From Allodiplogaster sudhausi (Eukaryota > Nematoda > Chromadorea > Rhabditida > Diplogasteridae): a stretch of 64,000 bases of DNA. How positions within the stretch are numbered: the first letter of the stretch is position 1; every line of letters starts with the position of its first letter. Location: assembly GCA_945643635.1 (NCBI GenBank), contig CALZFC010000155.1, forward strand, positions 1 through 64,000. The letters are read 5' to 3'. A model generated the notes under the pieces. It saw only the letters and a list, made by a program, of their open reading frames with translations, searched no databases and was not told where the DNA came from. Below, in pieces: positions 26,661 through 40,500 of this stretch. Position numbers and translations under genes: made by a program.

Positions 26661-28146
26661 TCAGAGAGTAAGAGTAGAGTGTGAGAGACATGATAGAACT
26701 GTCTCTCTCTCTCTCTTTCTCTCTCTCTATGCCGTCTCTCTCTCTCTTTCTTTCTAAGTGAACAGGCTACTTCAGGACTTGATCGTGTACTTGTAAGTGT
26801 CTGTGAGAACGCTCAACGTGAATTATATACATCTCTCTGTAGCTCATTACAAAGCTCTTACTTTGTACAATTCACTGGTATAGAGAGAGAGTCAACTTTC
26901 GGTTTCACGAATTTGATCGTACTGTAGACGGCAAGAGTTTTACTGAGAGCTTATTGGTCGGCTGAGGGGAGGAGCTTAAAGTGCTCTTCTTATCATGTGT
27001 TCTAAGCGCTACTATAGAAATCTTCAAATTTTTCTGGTCATTTAGAGCAATCAACTATGTTTCTGCGATAAAAATGAAGCAAGATACAAAGAAATTGCCT
27101 TTCCCGAAACCACTACACGTTGAGCTAAGAAGGCCATCTCAGCTCGACGTCACGTCAAGACAAGAAGGCCATCTCAGCTCGGCGTCACGTCAAGCCAAGA
27201 AGGCCATCTCAACTCGACGTCACGTCAAGCCAAGAAGGCCATCTCAGCTCGACGTCACGTCAAGCCAAGAAGGCCATCTCAGATCGACGTCACGTCAAGC
27301 TAAGAAGGCCATTCCATGTGTTCGCAAGGAACATCAAAAAATGAGCGGCCAGGCTCACAGGCTAACCAACCGTAAGGCGGGGCCTGGAATTCGCCGATTA
27401 AACCGATTTCTGGGATGCCCATGAACCGGCGCACACTATACTTGACGGTTTTTCGACCAAAATTTTTTTCTCAGCGGGGCCAATTTTTATTGTTCTCAGA
27501 CCTCGGATGAGGAAACTTCTTTTAAATGTCAAATCGTTCAGACTTACTTTTATACAACATTACATAGCTAAAAAAACCGCCTTTCTCTGTAGAAAAATGT
27601 AGGATAGAGAGAGACACAGCTTCCGAGCTCTCTCTAAATGTTTTACGCTAAATTAAAGACTTGTGATTACATATGGTTGGCTCAACTGCACACAAAGATT
27701 AGAAGAGAATATCAGCTCGGAGTGATAGTTTTAATATGCTTCCTTTATTTCAGATTGCTCTAAATGAGCCTGGCCGCAAAAGCTGCAGTTCGAAGCGTTC
27801 GCAAGAAACCGCCAAAGCAGCGGTTCCATGCGTTCACAAGTAACGGCAAAAAATGAGCGACCAGGCCCACAGGCGAACCAACCGTGTGGCGGTGCCTTGA
27901 ATTCGCCGAACGGAATGCAGAGCCAGGAAGACCCAAGAGTGAGGAGCTACCTCAAACTTGGGTAACTAAACCGGCGTTTGAAAGAAAGTGCTGGATGCCT
28001 ATGAATTTGCGCAACCTACACTTGCCGAGTTTTCGAAGGGAGGTCATGATGCTGAGTGTGCGTACTTGGAATGCTGGCAAAGTGCCAAAAAATTATTATT
28101 TTAAGAGTTTTACTGCTTTAAAGGTTACATAAAATTACAAAAAAAA
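26661..28146 (+). repeat. Short cycle, A fragment joined to C-D (1,486 bp)
   Basis: Near 26904 the A module (AGTCAACTTTCGGTTT) is joined to the spacer before C (CACGAATTTGATCG), deleting most of A and all of B. Confidence 0.8.
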
Positions 28147-31100
28147 TCAGAGAGTAAGAGTAGAGTGTGAGAGACATGATAGAACTGTCTCTCTCTCACT
28201 TTCTCTCTCTCTATGTCGTCTCTCTCTCTCTTTCTTTCTAAGTGAACAGGCTACTTCAGGACTTGATCGTGTACTTGTAAGTGTCTGTGAGAACGCTCAA
28301 CGTGAATTATATACATCTCTCTGTAGCTCATTACAAAGCTCTTCCTTTGTACAATTCACTGGTATAGAGAGAGAGTCAACTTTCGGTTTCTTTGTAAGTG
28401 TTTTAATGTGTTTTAATGGAAAGACACACATATGTTGACATCGTGCTAAAAACTTTAAATGGCTTGTGAATGCGTTCAATGGCCACGAAAAAATGCAGAT
28501 TTTTGCAGAGAGACAGAGGAATACGAGAGGAAGACAGAGAAATAGAGAGAGAGTGGAAAAGTAAGTTGTAAGTGTATGTATTTAATGTATTTCATTTGTT
28601 TGGCTGTATGTTTGCAAGAGGTGCGAAGTGGTCGACGGAGGTGCGAAGTGAGAGTCGACGTCTGTTTTTCTCTGCCAACGCTATCTCGCCTTTTCGCGCC
28701 TGTGACTTTTTTTCTCTAACCTCTCAAAAACGCACCTATAACGGGCTGTTTTCGTCGAGGGGCGGAGCTAAGCGACTGTTTCGTTGTCTAACCTCCGTGT
28801 TTTGCGAGCAGCCTCGGTGATCTCGCGTGTCGCAGCCTCGGCGAACTTGTTTTTCTTTTCTCTGCTCGTCTGATCTCTCGACTCATACCGCACTCTCGTC
28901 GTTTCTGCAGCTCTCATGCCTGCTCTCCTCTATTTCTCCCATGCATTTTGGTCCTAGTGACACTTCTGCTTGTGAACTATCTAGAGGAACTAGTTAACTA
29001 AGTTAAGCTACTTTCTGGAGTACTACTACTTTAGGGAGCTAAACAACTTTAAAGAGCTAAGAAAAGTTTAGGAGTTTTTAGAGTTCAGGGGCTCACTTAA
29101 GCTTAGGTAGTTAAAGAAGAGTTAAGAAGTTTTTAGAGTTTCGGGACTCAGCTAAGCTAAGGAAAGAATAATTAAGGAGTTTTAGAGTTCAGGGTCTCAG
29201 CTAAGCTTAGGGAGCTAAAGAAGAGTTAAGGAGTTTTTAAAGTTTCAGGTCTCAGCAAAGCTTACGGAGCAAGAAGAGAGAGAGAGAGAGTAAGAAGAGA
29301 AAAGAAGACATCAAAGGCTTTAAGAAGAGTTCAGAGCACGACAATACACAAAACATCAATTGGCATAATTTTATTATGTACTATTTATTTCAGATGACTC
29401 TAAATGAACCTGGCCGCAAAAACTGCGGTTCCAAGCGTTCGAAAGGAACCGCAAAAACTGCAGTTCCATGCGATCGCAATAAACCGCAAAATTCGCAGTT
29501 CCATGCGATCGGAAGAAACCGCAAAATTCGCAGGTTCAAGCGTTCGCAAGGAACTACAAAAAATGAGCGGCCACGCTCACAGGCGAGCCAAACGTGAGAC
29601 TGCGCCTCGAAGTTGCAGATTGAACCGAGTTCTGGAATGCCAGTAAACCAGTGCAACCTATACTTTACGGGTTTTCGACCAAAATTTTTTTCTCTATCTC
29701 GCTGTAACAGGCAATTTCAGGACTTGGACTTATACTTGTAAGTGTATGTCAAAAAGCTTAACGTGAATTATACACAGCTCTCTGTAGCTCATTACAAAGC
29801 TCTTACTTTGTAGATTTCACTGGTATAGAGAGAGAATCAACTTTTGGTCTCTTTGTATGTGTTTTAATCGGAAAAAACGCATAAACTCACATATGTTGGC
29901 ATCGTGCCAAAAACTTTAAATGACTTGTGAATGCGTTCAATGGACACGAGAAAAATGCAAATTTTTGCAGAGAGGCAGAGGAATGCAAGAGGAAGAGAGA
30001 TAAATAGAGAGAGAGTGGAAAAGTAAGTTGTAAGTGTATATATTTAATGTTTTTTCATGTGTTTGGCTGCATGTGTGGTTGAGACAGCGCGAATTGGCAA
30101 AGTGCCAATAATTATGAGGTGCGAAGAAATGAGCGAAATGAGGTGCAATGTGTGTTTTTTCTGCTTGCGTAGATTTTTTGCGATTTATTATGAATATTAA
30201 CGTTAAGTATTGTGTATTTACAGAGTTGTAAGCAGCATAATTGAGACTTTTGAGTTTAAAAAGCCTAAGGTCCTCGCACGAATTTGATCGTACTGTAGAC
30301 GGCAAGAGTTTTACTGAGAGCTTATTGGTCGGCTGAGGGGAGGAGCTTAAAGTGCTCTTCTTATCATGTGTTCTAAGCGCTACTATAGAAATCTTCAAAT
30401 TTTTCTGGTCATTTAGAGCAATCAACTATGTTTCTGCGATAAAAATGAAGCAAGATACAAAGAAATTGCCTTTCCCGAAACCACTACACGTTGAGCTAAG
30501 AAGGCCATCTCAGCTCGACGTCACGTCAAGACAAGAAGGCCATCTCAGCTCGGCGTCACGTCAAGCCAAGAAGGCCATCTCAACTCGACGTCACGTCAAG
30601 CCAAGAAGGCCATCTCAGCTCGACGTCACGTCAAGCCAAGAAGGCCATCTCAGATCGACGTCACGTCAAGCTAAGAAGGCCATTCCATGTGTTCGCAAGG
30701 AACATCAAAAAATGAGCGGCCAGGCTCACAGGCTAACCAACCGTAAGGCGGGGCCTGGAATTCGCCGATTAAACCGATTTCTGGGATGCCCATGAACCGG
30801 CGCACACTATACTTGACGGTTTTTCGACCAAAATTTTTTTCTCAGCGGGGCCAATTTTTATTGTTCTCAGACCTCGGATGAGGAAACTTCTTTTAAATGT
30901 CAAATCGTTCAGACTTACTTTTATACAACATTACATAGCTAAAAAAACCGCCTTTCTCTGTAGAAAAATGTAGGATAGAGAGAGACACAGCTTCCGAGCT
31001 CTCTCTAAATGTTTTACGCTAAATTAAAGACTTGTGATTACATATGGTTGGCTCAACTGCACACAAAGATTAGAAGAGAATATCAGCTCGGAGTGATAGT

Positions 31101-31517
31101 TTTAATATGCTTCCTTTATTTCAGATTGCTCTAAATGAGCCTGGCCGCAAAAGCTGCAGTTCGAAGCGTTCGCAAGAAACCGCCAAAGCAGCGGTTCCAT
31201 GCGTTCACAAGTAACGGCAAAAAATGAGCGACCAGGCCCACAGGCGAACCAACCGTGTGGCGGTGCCTTGAATTCGCCGAACGGAATGCAGAGCCAGGAA
31301 GACCCAAGAGTGAGGAGCTACCTCAAACTTGGGTAACTAAACCGGCGTTTGAAAGAAAGTGCTGGATGCCTATGAATTTGCGCAACCTACACTTGCCGAG
31401 TTTTCGAAGGGAGGTCATGATGCTGAGTGTGCGTACTTGGAATGCTGGCAAAGTGCCAAAAAATTATTATTTTAAGAGTTTTACTGCTTTAAAGGTTACA
31501 TAAAATTACAAAAAAAA
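28147..31517 (+). repeat. Full A-B-C-D cycle (3,371 bp)
   Basis: Same organisation as 15127-18498. Its D module shares the AGGGAGGTCATG variant with the D module at 28046, so these two neighbours are closest relatives. Confidence 0.85.
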
Positions 31518-33217
31518 TCAGAGAGTAAGAGTAGAGTGTGAGAGACATGATAGAACTGTCTCTCTCTCACTTTCTCTCTCTCTATGTCGTCTCTCTCTCT
31601 CTTTCTTTCTAAGTGAACAGGCTACTTCAGGACTTGATCGTGTACTTGTAAGTGTCTGTGAGAACGCTCAACGTGAATTATATACATCTCTCTGTAGCTC
31701 ATTACAAAGCTCTTCCTTTGTACAATTCACTGGTATAGAGAGAGAGTCAACTTTCGGTTTCTTTGTAAGTGTTTTAATGTGTTTTAATGGAAAGACACAC
31801 ATATGTTGACATCGTGCTAAAAACTTTAAATGGCTTGTGAATGCGTTCAATGGCCACGAAAAAATGCAGATTTTTGCAGAGAGACAGAGGAATACGAGAG
31901 GAAGACAGAGAAATAGAGAGAGAGTGGAAAAGTAAGTTGTAAGTGTATGTATTTAATGTATTTCATTTGTTTGGCTGTATGTTTGCAAGAGGTGCGAAGT
32001 GGTCGACGGAGGTGCGAAGTGAGAGTCGACGTCTGTTTTTCTCTGCCAACGCTATCTCGCCTTTTCGCGCCTGTGACTTTTTTTCTCTAACCTCTCAAAA
32101 ACGCACCTATAACGGGCTGTTTTCGTCGAGGGGCGGAGCTAAGCGACTGTTTCGTTGTCTAACCTCCGTGTTTTGCGAGCAGCCTCGGTGATTCGCAGCC
32201 TCGGCGAACTTGTTTTTCTTTTCTCTGCTCGTCTGATCTCTCGACTCATACCGCACTCTCGTCGTTTCTGCAGCTCTCATGCCTGCTCTCCTCTATTTCT
32301 CCCATGCATTTTGGTCCTAGTGACACTTCTGCTTGTGAACTATCTAGAGGAACTAGTTAACTAAGTTACGCTATTTCCGGGACTACCGCTATTATAGGGA
32401 GCTTAAGAGCTTAAAAGAGCTAAGAAGAGTTTAGGAGTCTTTAGAGTTTTGGGGCTCAGTTAAGCTTAGGGAGTTAAACAAGAGTTAAGGAGTTTTTAGA
32501 GCTCAGGGTCTCAGCTAAGCTTAGGGAGTTAAAGAAGACTTAAGGAGTTTTTAGAGTTCAGGGTCTCAGCTAAGCTTAGGGAGTTAAAGAAGAGTTAAGG
32601 AGTTTTTTTTTAAGTATCGGGACTCAGCTAAGCTTAGGGAGTAAAGAGCTAATGAGTTTTTAGCTGGAGTGCAAGAACAGAAAGAAAGACATCAAAGGTT
32701 TGAAGAAGAGTTCAGAGCACGCCAAAGAGCTTACGAATACAGCACATCAGAAAGCATGCGAAGTTTAAGAGATTAAGTAATTCTATGCACTAATAAAGAC
32801 TCCTAATTTTTCAGGTAATTCTAAGCTGCACATCGTCATTTTACAATTAATAAAAAAAACTATTAAAAAAGGCCTATCCCGGGCTCCACTGCACGTAGAG
32901 CTAAGAAGGCCATCTCAGCTCGACGGCACAATGAGCCAAGACGGCCAACTCAGCTCAACTGAACGCAGAGCCAAGAAGGCCATCTCAGCTCAGCTTAATG
33001 CAGAGCCAGGACGGCCGAGTCAAGTTGCTTGGGAAATTAAACCGAACTTGGACAGAAAGCGCTGGATGCCTATGAATTTGCGCAACCTACACTTGCCGAG
33101 TTTTCGAAGGGAGTTCATGATGCTGAGTGTGCGTACTTGGAATGCTGGCAAAGTGCCAAAAAATTATTATTTTAAGAGTTTTACTGCTTTAAAGGTTACA
33201 TAAAATTACAAAAAAAA
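31518..33217 (+). repeat. A-E cycle (1,700 bp)
   Basis: The A module ends with ordered 55-bp repeats (about 32440-32650), then a TTTTTCAG site (32808-32815) and the E module (32816-33203), whose terminal block matches D. It is almost duplicated at 35809-37518. Confidence 0.8.
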
Positions 33218-35808
33218 TCAGAGAGTAAGAGTAGAGTGTGAGAGACATGATAGAACTGTCTCTCTCTCTTTCTCTCTCTCTCTCTATGTCGTCTCTCTCT
33301 CTCTTACTTTCTAAGTGAACAGGCTACTTCAGGACTTGATCGTGTACTTGTAAGTGTCTGTGAGAACGCTCAACGTGAATTATATACATCTCTCTGTAGC
33401 TCATTACAAAGCTCTTACTTTGTACAATTCACTGGTATAGAGAGAGAGTCAACTTTCGGTCTCTTTGTAAGTGTTTTAATGTGTTTTAATGGAAAGACAC
33501 ACATATGTTGACATCGTGCTAAAAACTTTAAATGGCTTGTGAATGCGTTCAATGGCCACGAAAAAATGCAGATTTTTGCAGAGAGACAGAGGAATACGAG
33601 AGGAAGACAGAGAAATAGAGAGAGAGTGGAAAAGTAAGTTGTAAGTGTATGTATTTAATGTATTTCATTTGTTTGGCTGTATGTTTGCAAGAGGTGCGAA
33701 GTGGTCGACGGAGGTGCGAAGTGAGAGTCGACGTCTGTTTTTCTCTGCCAACGCTATCTCGCCTTTTCGCGCCTGTGACTTTTTTTCTCTAACCTCTCAA
33801 AAACGCACCTATAACGGGCTGTTTTCGTCGAGGGGCGGAGCTAAGCGACTGTTTCGTTGTCTAACCTCCGTGTTTTGCGAGCAGCCTCGGTGATTCGCAG
33901 CCTCGGCGAACTTGTTTTTCTTTTCTTTGCTCGTCTAATCTCTCAATGCATAGTGATTCTCGTCGCTTTCTCTCGCTCTCATGCTTGCTCTCCTCTATTT
34001 CTCCCATGCAATTTGCTCCGAGATACACTTCAGCTTGGGAACTATCTAGAGGAACTAGTTAACTAAGTTACGCTATTTCCGGGAGTACCGCTATTTTAGG
34101 GAGCTAAAGAACAAAAAAAAGTTTTAGAGTTCAGGGTCTCAGCTAAGCTTAGGGAGTTAAAGAAGAGTTAAGGAGTTTTTAGAGTTCTGGGTCTCAGCTA
34201 AGCTTAGGGAGTTAAAGAAGAGTTAAGGAGTTTTTAGAGTTCAGCGTCTCAGCTATGCTTAGGGAGTTAAAGAAGAGTTAAGGAGTTTTTAGAGTTCAGG
34301 GTCTAAGCTAAGCTTAGGGAGTTAAAAAAGATCTAATGAGTTTTTAGTTGGAATGCAAGAAGAGAAAGGAAAACATCAAAGGTTTGAAGAAGAGTTCAGA
34401 GCACGCCAAAGAGCTTACGAATACAGCACATCAGAAAGCATGCTAAGTATGAGAGTTTAAGTAATTCTATGCACTAATAAAGACTCCTAATTTTTCAGGT
34501 AATTCTAAGCTTCACATTGTCATTTTACTATTAATAAAAAAAACTATTTAAAAAGGCCTATCCCGGGTCCACTGCACGTAGAGCTAAGAAGGCCATCTCA
34601 GCTCGACGGCACACCGAGCCAAGAAGGCTCTCTCAGCTCCACGGCACGTCAAGCCGAGACGGCCAACTCAGTTCTCAGTTCCACTGAATGCAGAACCAAG
34701 AAGGCCATTCCGGCTCAACGAAATGCGGAGCCAGGAACAAACATGAGGCTGCGCCTCGAAGAAACCGAGTTCTGGGATGCCCGTAAACCAGCGCAACCTA
34801 TACTTGACGGCTTTTCGACCAAAATTATTTTCTCTGCGCAACGCTATTTCGCTGAGTATGCCAAAGACATGAGAGAAAGATGTATGCGGGATAAATGTGT
34901 TTAACTTGAGAGAGAGACAGTGATTGCGAGAGATACAGAGAAAGAGTTAGATATATAAAATGTGCAGACTGAGAGCTCTGTAATAAGCTATTTTACATCA
35001 AAGGAGAGCCATTTTAAAGCGTAGAAAATACAAAAAGAAAGTACAAACCGAGTACATATGGCTGCATGTTTTGATTCGTTTGGCAGCGTGCCAAGTGGCG
35101 AGAGAGACACTTTAACGTTGTACCTCGGATGAGGAAACTTCTTTTAAATGTCTAATCGTTCAGACTTACTTTTATACAACATTACATAGCTAAAAAATAC
35201 CGCCTTTCTCTGTAGAAAAATGTAGGATAGAGAGAGACACAGCTTCCGAGCTCTCTCTAAATGTTTTACGCTAAATTAAAGACTTGTGATTACATATGGC
35301 TGGCTCAACTGCACACAAAGAATAGAATGGAATATCAGCTCGCAGTGATAGTTTTAATATGATTCCTTTTTTCAGATTGCTCTAAATGAGCCTGGCCGCA
35401 AAAACTGCAGTTTCCAAACGGTCGCAAGGAACCGCAAAAGCTGCAGTTCCAAGCGTTCGCAAGGAACCGCCAAAGCAGCGGTTCTATGCGTTCGCAAGTA
35501 ACGGCAAAAAATGAGCGGCCAGGCCCACAGGCGAACCAACCGTGTGGCGGTGCCTTGAATTCGCCGAACGGAATGCAGAGCCAGGAAGGCAGACCCAAGA
35601 GTGAGGAGCTACCTCAAACTTGGGTAACTAAACCGGCGTCTGAAAGAAAGCGCTGGATGCCTATGAATTTGCGCAACCTACACTTGCCGAGTTTTCGAAG
35701 GGAGTTCATGATGCTGAGTGTGCGTACTTGGAATGCTGGCAAAGTGCCAAAAAATTATTATTTTAAGAGTTTTACTGCTTTAAAGGTTACATAAAATTAC
35801 AAAAAAAA
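33218..35808 (+). repeat. Mixed cycle with alternative repeats (2,591 bp)
   Basis: An A module with four to five 55-bp units (34086-34330), an E/C-like segment with AAGAAGGC units (34575-34740), an unusual spacer (34840-35110), then a hairpin block and D module (35390-35808). Confidence 0.75.
34086..34330 (+). repeat. 55-bp tandem repeats (AGCTAAGCTTAGGGAG type)
   Basis: AGCTAAGCTT or a one-base variant begins at 34141, 34196, 34251 and 34306, an exact 55-bp period. Less regular copies end every A module (for example 15985-16250, 32440-32640, 36745-36960, 38420-38570). Confidence 0.9.
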
Positions 35809-37518
35809 TCAGAGAGTAAGAGTAGAGTGTGAGAGACATGATAGAACTGTCTCTCTCTCTTTCTCTCTCTCTCTATGTCGTCTCTCTCTCTCTCTTACTT
35901 TCTAAGTGAACAGGCTACTTCAGGACTTGATCGTGTACTTGTAAGTGTCTGTGAGAACGCTCAACGTGAATTATATACATCTCTCTGTAGCTCATTACAA
36001 AGCTCTTACTTTGTACAATTCACTGGTATAGAGAGAGAGTCAACTTTCGGTCTCTTTGTAAGTGTTTTAATGTGTTTTAATGGAAAGACACACATATGTT
36101 GACATCGTGCTAAAAACTTTAAATGGCTTGTGAATGCGTTCAATGGCCACGAAAAAATGCAGATTTTTGCAGAGAGACAGAGGAATACGAGAGGAAGACA
36201 GAGAAATAGAGAGAGAGTGGAAAAGTAAGTTGTAAGTGTATGTATTTAATGTATTTCATTTGTTTGGCTGTATGTTTGCAAGAGGTGCGAAGTGGTCGAC
36301 GGAGGTGCGAAGTGAGAGTCGACGTCTGTTTTTCTCTGCCAACGCTATCTCGCCTTTTCGCGCCTGTGACTTTTTTTCTCTAACCTCTCAAAAACGCACC
36401 TATAACGGGCTGTTTTCGTCGAGGGGCGGAGCTAAGCGACTGTTTCGTTGTCTAACCTCCGTGTTTTGCGAGCAGCCTCGGTGATCTCGCGTGTCGCAGC
36501 CTCGGCGAACTTGTTTTTCTTTTCTTTGCTCGTCTAATCTCTCAATGCATAGTGATTCTCGTCGCTTTCTCTCGCTCTCATGCTTGCTCTCCTCTATTTC
36601 TCCCATGCAATTTGCTCCGAGATACACTTCAGCTTGGGAACTATCTAGAGGAACTAGTTAACTAAGTTACGCTATTTCCGGGACTACCGCTATTATAGGG
36701 AGCTTAAGAGCTTAAAAGAGCTAAGAAGAGTTTAGGAGTCTTTAGAGTTTTGGTTCTCAGTTAAGCTTAGGGAGTTAAACAAGAGTTAAGGAGTTTTTAG
36801 AGCTCAGGGTCTCAGCTAAGCTTAGGGAGTTAAAGAAGACTTAAGGAGTTTTTAGAGTTCAGGGTCTCAGCTAAGCTTAGGGAGTTAAAGAAGAGTTAAG
36901 GAGTTTTTTTTTAAGTATCGGGACTCAGCTAAGCTTAGGGAGTAAAGAGCTAATGAGTTTTTAGCTGGAGTGCAAGAACAGAAAGAAAGACATCAAAGGT
37001 TTGAAGAAGAGTTCAGAGCACGCCAAAGAGCTTACGAATACAGCACATCAGAAAGCATGCGAAGTTTAAGAGATTAAGTAATTCTATGCACTAATAAAGA
37101 CTCCTAATTTTTCAGGTAATTCTAAGCTGCACATCGTCATTTTACAATTAATAAAAAAAACTATTAAAAAAGGCCTATCCCGGGCTCCACTGCACGTAGA
37201 GCTAAGAAGGCCATCTCAGCTCGACGGCACAATGAGCCAAGACGGCCAACTCAGCTCAACTGAACGCAGAGCCAAGAAGGCCATCTCAGCTCAGCTTAAT
37301 GCAGAGCCAGGACGGCCGAGTCAAGTTGCTTGGGAAATTAAACCGAACTTGGACAGAAAGCGCTGGATGCCTATGAATTTGCGCAACCTACACTTGCCGA
37401 GTTTTCGAAGGGAGTTCATGATGCTGAGTGTGCGTACTTGGAATGCTGGCAAAGTGCCAAAAAATTATTATTTTAAGAGTTTTACTGCTTTAAAGGTTAC
37501 ATAAAATTACAAAAAAAA
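35809..37518 (+). repeat. A-E cycle, duplicate (1,710 bp)
   Basis: Same as 31518-33217 apart from the mid-A variant (CTTTGCTCGTCTAATC instead of CTCTGCTCGTCTGATC) and a few bases. Confidence 0.8.
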
Positions 37519-40500
37519 TCAGAGAGTAAGAGTAGAGTGTGAGAGACATGATAGAACTGTCTCTCTCTCTTTCTCTCTCTCTATGTCGTCTCTCTCTCTC
37601 TTTCTTTCTAAGTGAACAGGCTACTTCAGGACTTGATCGTGTACTTGTAAGTGTCCGTGAGAACGCTCAACGTGAATTATATACATCTCTCTGTAGCTCA
37701 TTACAAAGCTCTTCCTTTGTAAAATTCACTGGTATAGAGAGAGAGTCAACTTTCGGTTTCTTTGTAAGTGTTTTAATGTGTTTTAATGGAAAGACACACA
37801 TATGTTGACATCGTGCTAAAAACTTTAAATGGCTTGTGAATGCGTTCAATGGCCACGAAAAAATGCAGATTTTTGCAGAGAGACAGAGGAATACGAGAGG
37901 AAGACAGAGAAATAGAGAGAGAGTGGAAAAGTAAGTTGTAAGTGTATGTATTTAATGTATTTCATTTGTTTGGCTGTATGTTTGCAAGAGGTGCGAAGTG
38001 GTCGACGGAGGTGCGAAGTGAGAGTCGACGTCTGTTTTTCTCTGCCAACGCTATCTCGCCTTTTCGCGCCTGTGACTTTTTTTCTCTAACCTCTCAAAAA
38101 CGCACCTATAACGGGCTGTTTTCGTCGAGGGGCGGAGCTAAGCGACTGTTTCGTTGTCTAACCTCCGTGTTTTGCGAGCAGCCTCGGTGATCTCGCGTGT
38201 CGCAGCCTCGGCGAACTTGTTTTTCTTTTCTCTGCTCGTCTGATCTCTCGACTCATACCGCACTCTCGTCGTTTCTGCAGCTCTCATGCCTGCTCTCCTC
38301 TATTTCTCCCATGCATTTTGGTCCTAGTGACACTTCTGCTTGTGAACTATCTAGAGGAACTAGTTAACTAAGTTACGCTATTTCCGGGAGTACCGCTATT
38401 TTAGGGAGCTAAAGAACAAAAAAAAGTTTTAGAGTTCATGGTCTCAGCTAAGCTTAGGGAGTTAAAGAAGAGTTAAGGAGTTTTTAGAGTTCAGGGTCTC
38501 AGCTAAGCTTAGGGAGTTAAAGAAGAGTTATGGAGTTTTTAGAGTTCAGGGTCTAAGCTAAGCTTAGGGAGTTAAAAAAGATCTAATTAGTTTTTAGTTG
38601 GAGTGCAAGAAGAGAAAGAAAGACATCAAAGGTTTGAAGAAGAGTTCAGAGCACGCTAAAGAGCTTACGAATACAGCATATCATAAAGCATGCTAAGTAT
38701 GAGAGTTTAAGTAAGAAGAGTTAAGGAGTTTTTAGAGTTAAGGGTCTCAGCTAAGCTTAGGGAGTTAAAGAAGATGTAATGAGTTTTTAGCTGGAGTGCA
38801 AGAAGAGAAAGGAAAACGTCAAAGGTTTGAAGAAGAGTTCAGAGCACGCCAAAGAGCTTACGAATACAGCATATCATAAAGCATGCTAAGTATGAGAGTT
38901 TAAGTAAGAAGAGTTAAGGAGTTTTTAGAGTTAAGGGTCTCAGCTAAGCTTAGGGAGTTAAAGAAGATGTAATGAGTTTTTAGCTGGAGTGCAAGAAGAG
39001 AAAGGAAAACATCAAAGGTTTGAAGAAGAGTTCAGAGCACGCCAAAGAGCTTACGAATACAGCACATCAGAAAGCATGCTAAGTATGAGAGTTTAAGTAA
39101 TTCTATGCACTAATAAAGACTCCTAATTTTTCAGGTAATTCTAAGCTTCACATTGTCATTTTACTATTAATAAAAAAAACTATTTAAAAAGGCCTATCCC
39201 GGCTCCACTGCACGTAGAGCTAAGAAGGCCACCTCAGCTCGACGTAACGCCGAGCCAAGAAGGCTCTCTCAGCTCCACGGCACGTCAAGCCGAGACGGCC
39301 AACTCAGTTCTCAGTTCCACTGAATGCAGAACCAAGAAGGCCATTCCGGCTCAACGAAATGCGGAGCCAGGAACAAACATGAGGCTGCGCCTCGAAGAAA
39401 CCGAGTTCTGGGATGCCCGTAAACCAGCGCAACCTATACTTGACGGCTTTTCGACCAAAATTATTTTCTCTGCGCAACGCTATTTCGCTGAGTATGAAAA
39501 AGACATGAGAGAAAGATGTATGCGGGATAAATGTGTTTAACTTGAGAGAGAGACAGTGATTGCGAGAGATACAGAGAAAGAGTTAGATATATAAAATGTG
39601 CAGACTGAGAGCTCTGTAATAAGCTATTTTACATCAAAGGAGAGCCATATTAAAGCGTAGAAAATACAAAAAGAAAGTACAAACCGAGTACATATGGCTG
39701 CATGTTTTGATTCGTTTGGCAGCGTGCCAAGTGGCGAGAGAGACACTTTAACGTTGTACTTTCACGACGTTAGATACATCAGAAGAACCGTCTTTCTCTG
39801 CTGCATCCGACAACATAGAGAGCGGGGGCTCTTTTAAGCGCTCTCTATTTTTAATTCTATTTTAAAGAGTTTTTTTTACAAAGCTCTATTGCTAAGTGCT
39901 CTTCTTATCATGTGTTCTAAGTGCTACTATTGAAATCTTCAAATTTTTCTGGTCATTTTGAGCAATCAACTTTGTTTCTGCGATAAAAATGAAGCAAGAT
40001 ACAAAGAAATTGCCTTTCCCGACACCACAACACGTTGAGCTAAGAAGTCCATCTCAGCTCGACGTCAAGTCAAGCCAAGAAGTCCATCTCAGCTCGACGT
40101 CACATCAAGCTAAGAAGGCCATTCCATGTGTTCGCAAGGAACAGCAAAAAATGAGCGGCCAGGCTCACAGGCTAACCAACCGTGGGTGCCTGGAATTCGC
40201 CGATTAAACCGATTTCTGGGATGCCCATGAACCGGCGCACACTATACTTGACGGCTTTTCGACCAAAAATTTTTTCTCAACTTGGCCAATTTTTTTTGTT
40301 CTCAGACCTCGGATAAGGAAACTTCTTTTAAAAGTCTAATCGTTCAGACTTACTTTTATACAACATTACATAGCTTAAAAAAACCGCCTTTCTCTGTAGA
40401 AAAATGTAGGATAGAGAGATACACAACTTCCGAGCTCTCTCTAAATGTTTTACGCTAAATTAAAGACTTGTGATTACATATGGCTGACTCAACTGCACAT

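Noticed and set aside
34086..34330. TTAGGG inside the 55-bp repeats suggesting telomeric repeat
   Set aside because: It occurs once per 55 bp, never as a 6-bp tandem, so it is not telomere sequence.
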